Shown here: positions 1 through 8,329 of the stretch, piece after piece
Numbering within the stretch: position 1 is the stretch's first letter
How the letters are laid out: each line of letters starts with the position of its first letter
Source of the DNA: Novosphingobium hassiacum
GTDB taxonomy: Bacteria; Pseudomonadota; Alphaproteobacteria; Sphingomonadales; Sphingomonadaceae
NCBI RefSeq assembly: GCF_014196055.1
Contig: NZ_JACICY010000009.1
Coordinates: 48,400-112,399, forward strand
Reading direction: 5' to 3'
Length of the DNA stretch: 64,000 nt
The notes under the pieces: model-generated
The model's database searches: none
What the model saw: the letters and a program-made list of their open reading frames with translations, nothing else
Told to the model about the DNA's origin: nothing
Position numbers and translations under genes: made by a program

Positions 1-1054
1 ACAGGAACAGCAGAATCACCACCAGGATGCTGGCTTCGAGCAACGCTTCCTCGACCGTGGAGACCGCATGGCCAACCAGTTCCGAACGATCGTAGAAGAC
101 ATCGACCGTCATGCCCTTGGGCAGACTGCGCTCGATCTCGGCCATGCGCTCCTTGACGCCGCCGACCACTTTGCTGGCATCAGCGCCGCGTAACGCGATC
201 ACCAGCCCCTGGACGGTTTCTTCCTTGCCGTTCTTGGTCACGGCGCCGTAGCGGGTGAGGCTTCCCGTGGTGACTGTCGCAACATCGCCAAGCCGCAGAA
301 CGCCGCTCGCACCGCTGCGGATGACGATCGCACGCAAATCGTCGGCCGTTTGGATTGCCCCTACCGACCGCACGATAAGCGTGCTCTCGCCATTGGCGAG
401 GCGTCCGGCACCGTCGTTGCGATTGCCACTCTCGACCGCGGTTTGGATGTCGTGATAGGTCAGCCCGGCCGCAGCCATGGCACCGGGATCTGGGCGTACC
501 TCGAAAGTCTCGGCGTGCCCGCCCAGCGAATTGACATCGGCAACGCCCGGAACCGTGCGTAGGGCCGGTCGGATCGTCCAATCAAGCATCCGGCGCTTTT
601 CGGCGAGTGATTGCGGGCCTTCGATCGTGAACATGTAAACGTCGGAAAGCGGCGTCGAGATCGGCGCGAGGCCTCCTTCAACCGAAGCGGGCAGGTCGCC
701 CATGACGTTGTTCAGCCGTTCGGTAACTTGGCTGCGGGCCCAGTAGATGTCGCTGCTGTCGGAAAAATCGATCGTGATGTCGGCGATGCCGTATTTGGCC
801 ATCGATCTCAGAATCTGCTGGTTCGGGATTCCCAGCATTTCCATTTCAATAGGTGTAATGACCCGGCTTTCGACCTCCTCGGGGGTCATCCCGGGCGCTT
901 TCAGGATGATCTTGACCTGGGTGGTTGAGATATCCGGGAAGGCGTCGATCGGGAGATTCTTGAACGACCATCCACCGAAGGCGGCAAGCAAGACGGCCAG
1001 GCCAAGCACGGCGAACCGTGCGCCCAGCGACCATTCAACAAGGCGTCTCAGCAT
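1..1054 (-). CDS. czcA: CzcA/CusA-type heavy-metal RND efflux permease, N-terminal part (runs off left edge)
   Basis: Inner-membrane proton-driven pump of a tripartite metal efflux system. The visible 351 codons give TM1 followed by the porter region with the family pattern 'NLPIDAFPDIS' and 'GMTPEEVESRVITPIE', typical of the HME-RND (CzcA/CusA) branch, then the start of the TM2 stretch ('EASILVVILLFLF') at the window edge. Full family members are about 1030-1070 residues, so roughly two thirds is missing and the charged TM4 residues that separate CzcA from CusA cannot be read; the substrate (Co/Zn/Cd/Ni versus Cu/Ag) is therefore open. The ATG (1054-1052) shares its A with the czcB stop (TGATG), so translation is coupled to czcB. 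Confidence 0.9.
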   Translation of the reverse strand, partial: MLRRLVEWSLGARFAVLGLAVLLAAFGGWSFKNLPIDAFPDISTTQVKIILKAPGMTPEEVESRVITPIEMEMLGIPNQQILRSMAKYGIADITIDFSDSSDIYWARSQVTERLNNVMGDLPASVEGGLAPISTPLSDVYMFTIEGPQSLAEKRRMLDWTIRPALRTVPGVADVNSLGGHAETFEVRPDPGAMAAAGLTYHDIQTAVESGNRNDGAGRLANGESTLIVRSVGAIQTADDLRAIVIRSGASGVLRLGDVATVTTGSLTRYGAVTKNGKEETVQGLVIALRGADASKVVGGVKERMAEIERSLPKGMTVDVFYDRSELVGHAVSTVEEALLEASILVVILLFL

Positions 1055-2160
1055 CACTCGCCCCCGCCGCCAAGCAGCATCTTGAGTTCGGGGATCGAGC
1101 TTGCCGCGACGACCTCGCCGGGCTTGAGGCCGGACAGTATGGCGGTTTCGCTTTTGCCGCTGCCGCCAAGCGAAACCTCGCGCAGCGCAAAGCGCTTGCC
1201 CGTGCGCACGAAAACCACGTCCTTGTCGTTGACGCGGGCGAGGGCGGACGACGGGATGCTGACCGCTGCATTGCCGTTGCCGCCACCGATGGCGACCATC
1301 ACCGACTTGCCCGCGATCAGGCCGGGAGCCGCACCGATGCTGGCCTTGGCGACTACGCTGCGGGTGGAGGGATCGATGGTCGAACCGACCGACAGGATTT
1401 GGCCGGTCACATTGCCGGGAAGCGTCACGCTCATTCCTGGCCGAACGCTCGCAGCAAGACGCTCGGGCAGTTGCAGGTCTAGTTGATAGGCGTTGGCCGC
1501 ATCGATCACGAATGGTGCGGTCATGCCATCGACGGGACCGCCGGTCTGGATCGCGACCTTGGAAACCCGCCCGGAGATCGGCGCTCGCAGGGTCACCACA
1601 CCGTTCGCGCTGGCTCCGGAAGCGGCGAGAATCCGGCCGGCTTCGCCCGCCTCCGATTCAGCCTGAGCGAGTTCTGCTCTTGCTTCCTGAACGCGCGCTC
1701 CGGCGATGACACCTTCGCGATAGAGTGCCTCTGCGCGGGAAAGGTTGGCGCGCGCCAGAGTGATCCGAGCCGAGGCGCGTCCGCGCGTGCCCCCGAGTTG
1801 CATCGCGTCGCGGCTGACCAGGGTGGCGAGCGGTTGGCCGCGGCGCACTTCCTGCCCTTCGATCACAAAGACCTGCCGCACCGCGCCTGGAAGCGCCGCG
1901 GTAACGGCGACCCGGTTTTCCGGGGGCAGCGTCACCATGGCGGGCACGGTGCCCAGAGGCACATCGTTCGTGAGGCGCGCCGCCACGGTCTTGATCCCGA
2001 GCCGGGCAAGCTGCGCGTCGGTCAGCTCGGCAGGCTCAGAACCTGCCGGGGCCTGCTGTGCCGCTGGGGTTGGTGCTTCCTTGGTGCCAAACAGGGCATA
2101 GCCGCTCGCCGCGGCAAGGACGGCAAGTGCGCCGCCCACAACAATATTCCGGGAATTCAT
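1054..2160 (-). CDS. czcB: Periplasmic adaptor (membrane-fusion protein) of the CzcAB efflux system
   Basis: 368 residues. Starts with an N-terminal membrane anchor or signal segment (about residues 8-25), then a barrel-sandwich/hairpin region rich in Ala and Glu (alpha-hairpin around residues 125-180) and beta-barrel domains, as in CzcB/CusB adaptors. It links the CzcA pump to an outer-membrane channel; no czcC is visible between it and the upstream gene, so the channel must be encoded elsewhere or to the left of the window. The ATG is preceded by GGAAAGG/CGGA purine tracts. It lies 63 bp downstream of a His-rich secreted protein and overlaps czcA by one base, so the three genes are probably one operon. 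Confidence 0.88.
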   Translation of the reverse strand: MNSRNIVVGGALAVLAAASGYALFGTKEAPTPAAQQAPAGSEPAELTDAQLARLGIKTVAARLTNDVPLGTVPAMVTLPPENRVAVTAALPGAVRQVFVIEGQEVRRGQPLATLVSRDAMQLGGTRGRASARITLARANLSRAEALYREGVIAGARVQEARAELAQAESEAGEAGRILAASGASANGVVTLRAPISGRVSKVAIQTGGPVDGMTAPFVIDAANAYQLDLQLPERLAASVRPGMSVTLPGNVTGQILSVGSTIDPSTRSVVAKASIGAAPGLIAGKSVMVAIGGGNGNAAVSIPSSALARVNDKDVVFVRTGKRFALREVSLGGSGKSETAILSGLKPGEVVAASSIPELKMLLGGGGE

Positions 2161-2190
2161 TCCGTTGCCTTTCCTGAACGCATGCTGGGA

Positions 2191-2210
2191 CCGGTTCCCA
2201 TAGGAACCGG
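2191..2210. other. Perfect hairpin between the His-rich protein gene and czcB
   Basis: CCGGTTCC, loop CATA, GGAACCGG: an 8-bp perfect stem with a 4-base loop. It has no T-run, so it is more likely an intercistronic RNA stem (mRNA stability or partial attenuation) than a factor-independent terminator. Confidence 0.45.
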
Positions 2211-2223
2211 CCTGGTCGCGGCG

Positions 2224-2610
2224 TCAGGCTAGCGGCGGGTCAATCGGGGGGGCGGTCGCGCGCGATTTCAGCGCACCGAGGGCTGCCGGGAAATGCACTT
2301 GCGCCATGGGCGCAAGATCGCTCGAACCAGCAAGGCCATCCAAATCGGCGGCCATGGGGCAGTGGTGGTGATGAAGCCCCTCGCTGCCCTGTTCGCCTGG
2401 GATCGATTTATGGTCGACAGACGGCCCATCGTCGTGCTCTGCGCAGTAGGCCGTCACGATACCATCGACCTCGCCCAGATCCGCAGCGACCGCAGGCATG
2501 TGCAATCCGGCCAGAATGACCGAAAAGAGAATTGCAAGACGGATCAGGATGCCACGCACGGTTTGGCGTCTAACAGCCAAGAGGCGAGGTGGCAAATTAC
2601 GCTGTTTCAT
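2224..2610 (-). CDS. Small secreted His-rich protein upstream of czcBA (CzcI-like candidate)
   Basis: 128 residues from the ATG at 2610 (an upstream in-frame start exists but its N-terminus is not signal-like). The N-terminus has Arg-rich residues followed by one hydrophobic segment ending in an Ala-rich signal-peptidase-like site ('AVAADLG'). The mature part has conserved-looking Cys/His: 'AYCAEHDD' and 'GLHHHHCPM', plausible metal ligands. Short periplasmic proteins with His/Cys motifs commonly precede czc operons (CzcI, CopK-like, DUF2946-like); I cannot assign a family with certainty. Its position, just upstream of czcB on the same strand, suggests a periplasmic metal-binding or regulatory accessory. 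Confidence 0.6.
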   Translation of the reverse strand: MKQRNLPPRLLAVRRQTVRGILIRLAILFSVILAGLHMPAVAADLGEVDGIVTAYCAEHDDGPSVDHKSIPGEQGSEGLHHHHCPMAADLDGLAGSSDLAPMAQVHFPAALGALKSRATAPPIDPPLA

Positions 2611-2757
2611 GCCGCTGAGACCGATTTGTTCAGGCCGACTTGAGCAACTCGCATGGCATAGGCTCGCATAGCCGAACATCTTCCACGCCGATTGGCAGTC
2701 ATGACACCGTGCTTGGCGCGGATCGCCGTTCAAGTCTGGAAATCCTTGAACCATGTT

Positions 2758-3396
2758 TCAATCCAGCTTCACCGCGCCCGGATGGCCGCGAAAGACGGGC
2801 CATGCGCTGGCAAGTACCGAGAGAGCAGAACGCAGGAAGATCGCGGCGATGATCGCGGCGATGGCAATGTCGGGCCAGAACGAACCCGACCAGGCAACCA
2901 CCGCGCCTGCCACGAGCACGCCGATGTTCGATGCGACGTCGTTGCGCGAGCACTCGAAGGTCGAGCTCATGTTCACGTTCAGCTTGCGGAAGCGCCAGAG
3001 CAGCGCAAGGCAGGCGCCATTCGCCAGCAGTGCGATTGCGCTGAAGGTCATCATGATCTGGCTCGATGGCGTGATGCCATTTCCAATCTTGAACGCGATC
3101 TCGACGATGATGCCGAGCCCGAAGGCAAGAATGATGGCACCCTTGGTCAGCGCAGCCCCTGCTTCCCAGCGTGGACCGCGGGAAAGCGCATAAAGGCTGA
3201 GCGCATAGACGAACGCATCGCCCAGCATATCGACCGAGTCTGCCATCAATGCGCTCGACTGGCCAATGACGCCCGCCGTGAATTCGGCCACGAACATCGC
3301 GATGTTGATCACCATGACAATGACCAGCACGCGGCGCTGGTCGCCCTGCGCCAGCAGGTTCAAGGTCTCGCTCTTCTTAGCGCAGCAGTCGTCCAC
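2758..3396 (-). CDS. Short cation diffusion facilitator (CDF) transporter
   Basis: 212 residues with a Cys-Cys pair at the N-terminus ('MDDCCAKK') and about six membrane segments. 'ALMADSVDMLGDA' in TM2 and 'NDVASNIGVLVAG' in TM5 correspond to the Asp-containing metal site of CDF antiporters. It ends right after TM6 and lacks the roughly 80-residue cytoplasmic CTD that dimerises and senses metal in typical 300-residue CDFs. It is transcribed from a MerR-type promoter immediately upstream (3435-3465), divergent from the MerR gene, so it is almost certainly the induced efflux gene of that regulator. Substrate is probably Zn, Cd, Co or a related divalent ion; Hg or Pb cannot be excluded from sequence. 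Confidence 0.85.
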   Translation of the reverse strand: MDDCCAKKSETLNLLAQGDQRRVLVIVMVINIAMFVAEFTAGVIGQSSALMADSVDMLGDAFVYALSLYALSRGPRWEAGAALTKGAIILAFGLGIIVEIAFKIGNGITPSSQIMMTFSAIALLANGACLALLWRFRKLNVNMSSTFECSRNDVASNIGVLVAGAVVAWSGSFWPDIAIAAIIAAIFLRSALSVLASAWPVFRGHPGAVKLD

Positions 3397-3434
3397 GGGC
3401 TTCCCTCGAATCCTCGACTCGGTGTGTGGACTGC

Positions 3435-3465
3435 CTTATGCACCCTGTAGCAACTACAGGGTCAA
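3435..3465 (-). promoter_or_regulatory. MerR-type promoter/operator with 19-bp spacer
   Basis: Reading the minus strand: -35 TTGACC (3465-3460), a 19-bp spacer, -10 CATAAG (3440-3435). The spacer region holds a perfect dyad, ACCCTGTAG at 3442-3450 and CTACAGGGT at 3454-3462, separated by CAA. An overlong 19-bp spacer with the dyad between the boxes is the hallmark of MerR-family activated promoters. It points at the CDF gene; the MerR start codon is only 6 bp from the dyad on the other side. Confidence 0.9.
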
Positions 3466-3468
3466 GCG

Positions 3469-3870
3469 ATGAAAATCGGGGAAATGGCGTCGGCGACCGC
3501 GACCAATATCGAGACGGTTCGCTACTATGAAAAGATCGGACTGTTGCCGCCGCCGGCGCGCGACGCCGCCAACTATCGCAGCTTCGGCAACGACCATCTG
3601 GCGCGGTTATCGTTCATCCGGCGCGCGCGGGACCTTGGCTTCACGCTCGATCAGGTTCGCGAATTGCTCGACCTCGCCGACGACCGGGCGCGGTCCTGTG
3701 CAGCTGTCGACGCAATCGCGAGCGCGCATCTGGCGGAGATCGATCGCAAACTTGCCGATCTGCAGGCATTGCGCGGTGAACTCAGCCGCCTGATCGGCGA
3801 CTGCCGCCAGGGAACGGTGGCTGATTGCCTGATCATCGAGACGCTGGCGCCGGCAGGCATGGGGCAATGA
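3469..3870 (+). CDS. MerR-family metal-responsive regulator (ZntR/CadR/PbrR-like)
   Basis: 133 residues. N-terminal winged helix-turn-helix with the family signature '[13 protein letters not shown]' (17-29), a dimerisation coiled coil (about 75-110) and a C-terminal metal loop. Cys77, Cys112 and Cys120 match the three-cysteine set of metal-sensing MerR proteins. It should bind the dyad at 3442-3462 and, with metal, twist the 19-bp spacer to activate the divergent CDF gene. Its stop overlaps the start of ynfA (ATGA), so the two are co-transcribed. Which metal it senses cannot be read; the C-X7-C loop fits Zn/Cd/Pb/Hg-type members better than copper sensors. Confidence 0.9.
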   Translation: MKIGEMASATATNIETVRYYEKIGLLPPPARDAANYRSFGNDHLARLSFIRRARDLGFTLDQVRELLDLADDRARSCAAVDAIASAHLAEIDRKLADLQALRGELSRLIGDCRQGTVADCLIIETLAPAGMGQ

Positions 3871-4199
3871 AGACAGCCATTGTCTACGTCCTGGCCGCCC
3901 TTGCCGAAATCGCCGGGTGCTTCAGCTTCTGGGCATGGCTGCGGTTAGGCAGGTCGCCGTACTGGGTTGTGCCCGGAATGGTTTCGCTGGCTGTCTTTGC
4001 CTGGTTGCTCACCCGAGTCGACAGCGACGCCGCGGGCCGTGCCTATGCCGCTTATGGCGCCGTCTACATCTGCGCGTCGCTTGGCTGGCTGTGGGCGGTC
4101 GAAAGCACACGGCCCGACCGTTGGGATCTCGGCGGGGCGGCGGTCTGTCTTGTGGGCGCCGGCATCATCTTGCTGGGACCGCGCAGCCTCGCCGCTTGA
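3867..4199 (+). CDS. YnfA-family small membrane protein
   Basis: 110 residues, four predicted membrane helices, with the family opening '[21 protein letters not shown]' and the '[18 protein letters not shown]' stretch. YnfA proteins are related to SMR-type transporters; some have been linked to drug efflux but the family function is not firmly settled. The ATG overlaps the merR stop by four bases (ATGA), placing it in the regulator's transcript. It converges on the DMT gene after a 9-bp gap. Confidence 0.85.
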   Translation: MKTAIVYVLAALAEIAGCFSFWAWLRLGRSPYWVVPGMVSLAVFAWLLTRVDSDAAGRAYAAYGAVYICASLGWLWAVESTRPDRWDLGGAAVCLVGAGIILLGPRSLAA

Positions 4200-4208
4200 T
4201 GCAGTTAC

Positions 4209-5297
4209 TCAATCCGGATGGCCGTGCCGGTGATGCAGGTCGGGAAAATGGGCATGACGGTGGACCATTGGTGTGAGCCGGTGCCAATGGCTGTGCGGTT
4301 CACTTGGCGAGATGCCGGGCGGATGTTCATGCTGATGATGGCTGTCATGGACATGGCGGTGTTCGTGCTCGAGTGCTTCGTGCTCGTGGTCATGGCTGTG
4401 AGATTCAGTCAGATGCAGCCACAGCCCAATTGCCATCAGAATGCCGGCGATGATGAGAGGCGTGGTGACGGGCTCCCCGAACATCACCACCGCCAGCACA
4501 GCGCCAATGAACGGAGCGGTCGAGAAATAGGCACCTGACCGGGCCGTGCCGAGATGCCGCAAGGCGAGCACGAACATCACGAGGCTGACGCCGTAGCCCA
4601 AGAAGCCGATCAGCGCTGCGCCCGCAACGACTGGTAGCGCCGGAAGCGATGCGCCAAGCGCTAATGCCAGCACAAGATTGACGGTTCCTGCGGCGAGCCC
4701 CTTTAGCATCGCTATCTGTACGGGATCGGCACTGCTGAGTTTTCGGGTGAGATTGTTGTCGATGCCCCAGGCCAGGCAGGCCCCGGCAATCGCCAGCATG
4801 CCCAGGCCGCCGCCCTCGGGGCCGCCCCGCCAGGACAGCAACACAGCGCCGCACAGTATGGTCGCCGCCCCAATCAAAAGGCGGCGATCGACGTTCTCTC
4901 GAAACACCAACCAGGCGATCGCAAGTGTCGCAAGACCTTCCAGGTTAAGCAAGAGCGACGCCGTGGACGCGGGCGTGGTTGCCAGTCCCGCCATGAACAG
5001 GACCGGTGCAATGGCACCCCCGCACAGGATGACGAGTGCCACCCAAGGCAAGTCGGCGCGGACAAGCGGGGCCTCGGCCTCGGCGTGCCCGGCCAGTCGG
5101 CGAACGCCATGGACAAGTGCCAAGCCAAAGCCGGAACCGAGATAAAGCAGACCCGCAAGCAGCCATGGATTTACCCCATTGCCCAGCACCAGCTTGGCCA
5201 GAGGTGTGCTGGCGCCAAACAGGATGGCTGACAGGAGCGCCAGCAACACGCCCGGCGCGGGCAATTTCAGCGATCGACCTTCAAGTTGTTCAGGCAT
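4209..5297 (-). CDS. DMT/EamA-family transporter with C-terminal histidine-rich tail
   Basis: 362 residues from the ATG at 5297, chosen because GGAGG lies 11 bases upstream; a TTG six codons earlier is possible. Two EamA repeats (about residues 10-145 and 160-290) give around ten membrane helices. The last 65 or so residues carry more than 20 histidines in H-x-H patterns ('HSHDHEHEALEHEH', 'DSHHQHEHPP', 'HHRHGHPD'). DMT proteins with such tails are known near nickel/cobalt resistance genes (compare CnrT), and the next gene downstream-to-upstream is the rcnA-frmR pair, so export or buffering of Ni/Co is the likely role; that is inference from tail and neighbourhood. Confidence 0.82.
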   Translation of the reverse strand: MPEQLEGRSLKLPAPGVLLALLSAILFGASTPLAKLVLGNGVNPWLLAGLLYLGSGFGLALVHGVRRLAGHAEAEAPLVRADLPWVALVILCGGAIAPVLFMAGLATTPASTASLLLNLEGLATLAIAWLVFRENVDRRLLIGAATILCGAVLLSWRGGPEGGGLGMLAIAGACLAWGIDNNLTRKLSSADPVQIAMLKGLAAGTVNLVLALALGASLPALPVVAGAALIGFLGYGVSLVMFVLALRHLGTARSGAYFSTAPFIGAVLAVVMFGEPVTTPLIIAGILMAIGLWLHLTESHSHDHEHEALEHEHRHVHDSHHQHEHPPGISPSEPHSHWHRLTPMVHRHAHFPDLHHRHGHPD

Positions 5298-5463
5298 AGC
5301 CCAGTCGACCTCCAAAAGCCGTATTGCGCTGCGCGTCCGAGCGCGTTGATCAGATCTGTAACACCGTTCTCACCGGCGATGCTTCATCACAATTGCGTAG
5401 GGCGGTGTGACAACTGCTTGGGGTTACCTCGGGATGGTGAACCCAATGCGGCGATTCACTAAA

Positions 5464-5730
5464 TCAAAGGTATTTCGCCAAATCAGTCAGTCGGGATAAT
5501 TGCTGGCGCGCTTCAACGGACAATGGGCCGACCACCTCCTCGAGATGATGCTCAATATGATCGGCTACCAGCAGGGATTTGGCCTTGTCGAGCGCATTTA
5601 CAACCGCCTGTAGTTGTTGGGCGGTCTCCAGTCCGTCACGGCCTTCCCCGATCATCGTAAGGATCTTCGCCAAATGACCTTGTGCCCGTTTGAGGCGGTT
5701 CAGCAGTTCCCGGTTGCAGGCGTGGCTCAT
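5464..5730 (-). CDS. CsoR/RcnR/FrmR-family metal-sensing repressor
   Basis: 88 residues, all-helical DUF156 fold with the conserved 'NRLKRAQGHLAKI' helix. RcnR-like residues are partly present: His3 and a His-rich helix 2 ('DHIEHHLEE', His58, His61, His62). The usual Cys35 is a Glu here ('GLETAQQL'), so the metal site must differ from E. coli RcnR and from the formaldehyde sensor FrmR. It lies 13 bp downstream of rcnA and should act on the G-tract dyad at 6882-6900. Nickel or cobalt sensing is inferred from the partner gene. Confidence 0.87.
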   Translation of the reverse strand: MSHACNRELLNRLKRAQGHLAKILTMIGEGRDGLETAQQLQAVVNALDKAKSLLVADHIEHHLEEVVGPLSVEARQQLSRLTDLAKYL

Positions 5731-5743
5731 GGTTCGACTCCTA

Positions 5744-6871
5744 TCACTTTATAGGCAAATGAAGCCATCCATTGATGCCAAGATAGAGCCCGATGACGAG
5801 GATCACAGCGCCTGAAACATAGGGCGCTTTGCGGACAATTTCGCCAAACCCGCTGAACCGCTTTGAGACATGCTTCACGCTGAGCGCAGCGATTACCCCT
5901 GAGGTGACCATCGTTAGCGCGAGCCCGATACTGAAGCACAGGACCAGAGCAGCCCCGAGGACAAATGCCTTTAGTTGCAGGCATAAAAGCAGGACCGTTA
6001 TCGCGCCGGGGCAGGGAATGAGGCCTCCGGTAAGTCCGAAGATCACGATCTGTGATGTCGTGACGGACTTGTCCGCAAAACGCCGTCTAATGTCGTTGGC
6101 GTGGGCCAGTTCATGCGCATCCTGATAACCGCCCGCAGCCAGGTCGAGCCCGCGCAACTCCTCGTGGATATGATCATGCCCCTGCTCGTGTTCGACGAAT
6201 GCTACGTCGTAGCTGTGGGCGTGGCCGTCATGCGATAGGCCAAGACGCGCAATGAATTCATGCGGTTCTGGAATTTCCTCGGCGGATTCCAGGAAGCCAT
6301 CGCGCTGCGCAAAACTAAAGACCTGCCGCGAACCGTCTGTCCGCTCGGTTTCGAGTGAGAGATCGGCAGCGAGCCAAGCATGACCCCTTTGGGCCGTGAT
6401 ACGAAAACGTGGAGGGACGTCTTCTTTAGAGACCTGAAGTTCAAGGACTCCGTGACCGGTTTGTATCAGCGAGGGTCTGCCATGATTGCTAGCATCATGA
6501 GAGTGATCATGGGTTGCCGCAAGGCCCTGTTCCCGCCTGGTCCGCCAAAGCATCCATGCGCCCATGCCGATAATAATGACCGCCGAGGCGACCTGGAGGT
6601 ATGGTTCAATCGTCTCCGGCGCGAGGCCTCGCCACAGATAGAGTCCGCCAAGAGCAATCACCCAGACGATCGCGGTGTGTGAGAGCGTCGCGCAGAGGCC
6701 GAGCAGTACAGCCTGTTTGACCGTTCCTCGCACCGCGATGATGAAAGCGGCCATCATGGTTTTCGAGTGGCCGGGTTCCAGCCCATGCAGGGCGCCAAGC
6801 AGGATCGCGGTCGGAACGAATAACCAGGCGTGTGTCGCTCCTTGCTGGAGCAGCTCTGTGAAAGATGTCAT
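5744..6871 (-). CDS. rcnA: RcnA-type nickel/cobalt efflux membrane protein
   Basis: 375 residues. N-terminal membrane block with 'LLGALHGLEPGHSKTMMAAF' (the H-x4-D/E-H metal motif of NiCoT/RcnA proteins), then a long hydrophilic His-rich insert (about residues 118-245, e.g. 'THDHSHDASNHG', 'HDGHAHSYD', 'HEQGHDHIHEE'), then a C-terminal block with 'GLTGGLIPCPGAITVLLLCL'. This is the RcnA layout of two membrane halves around a histidine-rich loop; the loop is longer than in E. coli. First gene of the rcnA-frmR operon, preceded by a candidate repressor site at 6882-6900. Confidence 0.9.
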   Translation of the reverse strand: MTSFTELLQQGATHAWLFVPTAILLGALHGLEPGHSKTMMAAFIIAVRGTVKQAVLLGLCATLSHTAIVWVIALGGLYLWRGLAPETIEPYLQVASAVIIIGMGAWMLWRTRREQGLAATHDHSHDASNHGRPSLIQTGHGVLELQVSKEDVPPRFRITAQRGHAWLAADLSLETERTDGSRQVFSFAQRDGFLESAEEIPEPHEFIARLGLSHDGHAHSYDVAFVEHEQGHDHIHEELRGLDLAAGGYQDAHELAHANDIRRRFADKSVTTSQIVIFGLTGGLIPCPGAITVLLLCLQLKAFVLGAALVLCFSIGLALTMVTSGVIAALSVKHVSKRFSGFGEIVRKAPYVSGAVILVIGLYLGINGWLHLPIK

Positions 6872-6881
6872 CAGGGTAACC

Positions 6882-6900
6882 TATCCCCCTGGTGGGGATA
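6882..6900. promoter_or_regulatory. CsoR/RcnR-type operator upstream of rcnA
   Basis: TATCCCC...GGGGATA, a near-perfect dyad around a C/G tract (19 bp), 11 bp upstream of the rcnA ATG. RcnR, CsoR and DmeR operators are G/C tracts flanked by A/T-rich inverted repeats, so this is the expected site for the repressor encoded by the second gene of the operon. Confidence 0.75.
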
Positions 6901-7004
6901 TTTCCACCTCTAACTGAGGGTCAAGCTGGGTAGAGCGGTTTGTTCACTTGCCATGAGTTCGTGCAGGCGCATCGAGGTTCGGCTGTGCCGCGGTCTCGCC
7001 TGCG

Positions 7005-8216
7005 CTATGCTCGTAGCGCGCGATTCGCATTAGCCAGCCCCAGCATCACTATGGTCGCCCCTGCAAACGCGGCACTAGTGATGAAGGTGATACTCGGACC
7101 GAAGGAGGTCCACAATGTTCCGGCGACCACGTTGGCCAGCAACATGGCGATCCCCGACACAAGATTGAATATTCCGAAGGCGGATCCACGCAAGTGCGGA
7201 GGCGACTTGTCGGTAACCAGCTTGGCCATCAGGCCCTGGGTCATAGCCATGTGAGCACCCCACAGAGCGATCCCTGCAAATGCAATGGCTAAATCCGACG
7301 TCATCGCAAGCAGGAGATCGGCAGCCATGAGCGGCAAGAGTCCAATGATCAGGAGATGGCGAGACGAAAATCGGTCCGAAAGGACGCCGGCAGGATAGGC
7401 ACCCAGCGAATAGACGAGGTTCATAACCACTAGCACCATCGGCGCCAGCATGATCGGAAGGCCTTCCGAATTGGTTTTTAATATAAGAAAGGCTTCGCTG
7501 AAGCGCGCCATCGTGAACAGCGCGCCCATCGCCACGACGCCCCAGAATCGAGACGAAAACTGCGCCAGATCGCCGAATCGAACCGGCGGGGGTGCCTCCA
7601 CCGCGCCTTCGGGTAGCCTGCGGTCCTCGATGCCGCCTAGGACCAGCAGCACGGCAACGATACCAGGGATTATCGCGAACCAAAACACCTTGCGGATGTC
7701 ATCCAGGAAGAGTGCCATAAGGCCGATCGCAACCAAAGGTCCGACAAAGGCACCGATCGTGTCAAGCGACTGTCGCAGGCCAAAAGCGCGTCCGCGGATG
7801 GCAGTCGGCGTCACATCGGCGACCAGCGCGTCTCGCGGCGCGCCGCGCAGTCCCTTGCCGATGCGGTCGGCAAACCGAGCTGCCAGGACGAGCCCACTGC
7901 TCCCCGCCACGGCGAAGAGCGGCTTCGACAAGGCACCAAGGCCATACCCCAAGAGAATGAGTGGTTTCCGCTTGCCAATTCGGTCCGAGATGTACCCCGA
8001 AAAAACCTTCGTTATGGACGCGGCTGCCTCGGCAACGCCGTCGATCAGCCCGACCATTGCAACCGATGCGCCGAGGGTGCCGGTGAGAAACAATGGCAGC
8101 AATGCGTGAACAATCTCAGACGAGATGTCCATGAACATGCTGACAAAGCCGAGCATCCAAACCGTTCTGGGAATCCGAACGGCGTCATTTGTGGATGTTC
8201 GCTCTATCTCAAACAT
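7005..8216 (-). CDS. MFS transporter (metal-exporter-like, NreB-type neighbourhood)
   Basis: About 403 residues from the ATG at 8216 (an upstream in-frame ATG at 8249 gives an unlikely extra 11 residues). Twelve-TM major facilitator with the loop signature 'GYISDRIGKRKPLILLGYG' (motif A) and 'FADRIGKGLRGAPRDALVADV', typical of a bacterial MFS subgroup often found with nickel/cobalt resistance genes. It reads towards rcnA with a 133-bp gap that contains the rcnA operator, so it has its own promoter. Substrate is not provable from sequence. Confidence 0.82.
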   Translation of the reverse strand: MFEIERTSTNDAVRIPRTVWMLGFVSMFMDISSEIVHALLPLFLTGTLGASVAMVGLIDGVAEAAASITKVFSGYISDRIGKRKPLILLGYGLGALSKPLFAVAGSSGLVLAARFADRIGKGLRGAPRDALVADVTPTAIRGRAFGLRQSLDTIGAFVGPLVAIGLMALFLDDIRKVFWFAIIPGIVAVLLVLGGIEDRRLPEGAVEAPPPVRFGDLAQFSSRFWGVVAMGALFTMARFSEAFLILKTNSEGLPIMLAPMVLVVMNLVYSLGAYPAGVLSDRFSSRHLLIIGLLPLMAADLLLAMTSDLAIAFAGIALWGAHMAMTQGLMAKLVTDKSPPHLRGSAFGIFNLVSGIAMLLANVVAGTLWTSFGPSITFITSAAFAGATIVMLGLANANRALRA

Positions 8217-8329
8217 TGCGCATTCGCCGATGAATGGCAGCCGGACCACAGTATAGTCGAAGCTAAATTTTTCATGGGCACTTCATTGCGATGGCTTTCG
8301 CGCTTGGATAATGGGCCTTTGAAAATAGC

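Noticed and set aside
1482..2232. Long plus-strand frame opposite czcB
   Set aside because: Antisense shadow of a well-supported adaptor gene; biased composition of high-GC antisense frames.
5419..5445. Terminator between frmR and the DMT gene
   Set aside because: GGGTTACC and GGTGAACCC pair only imperfectly and no T-run follows; not strong enough to call.
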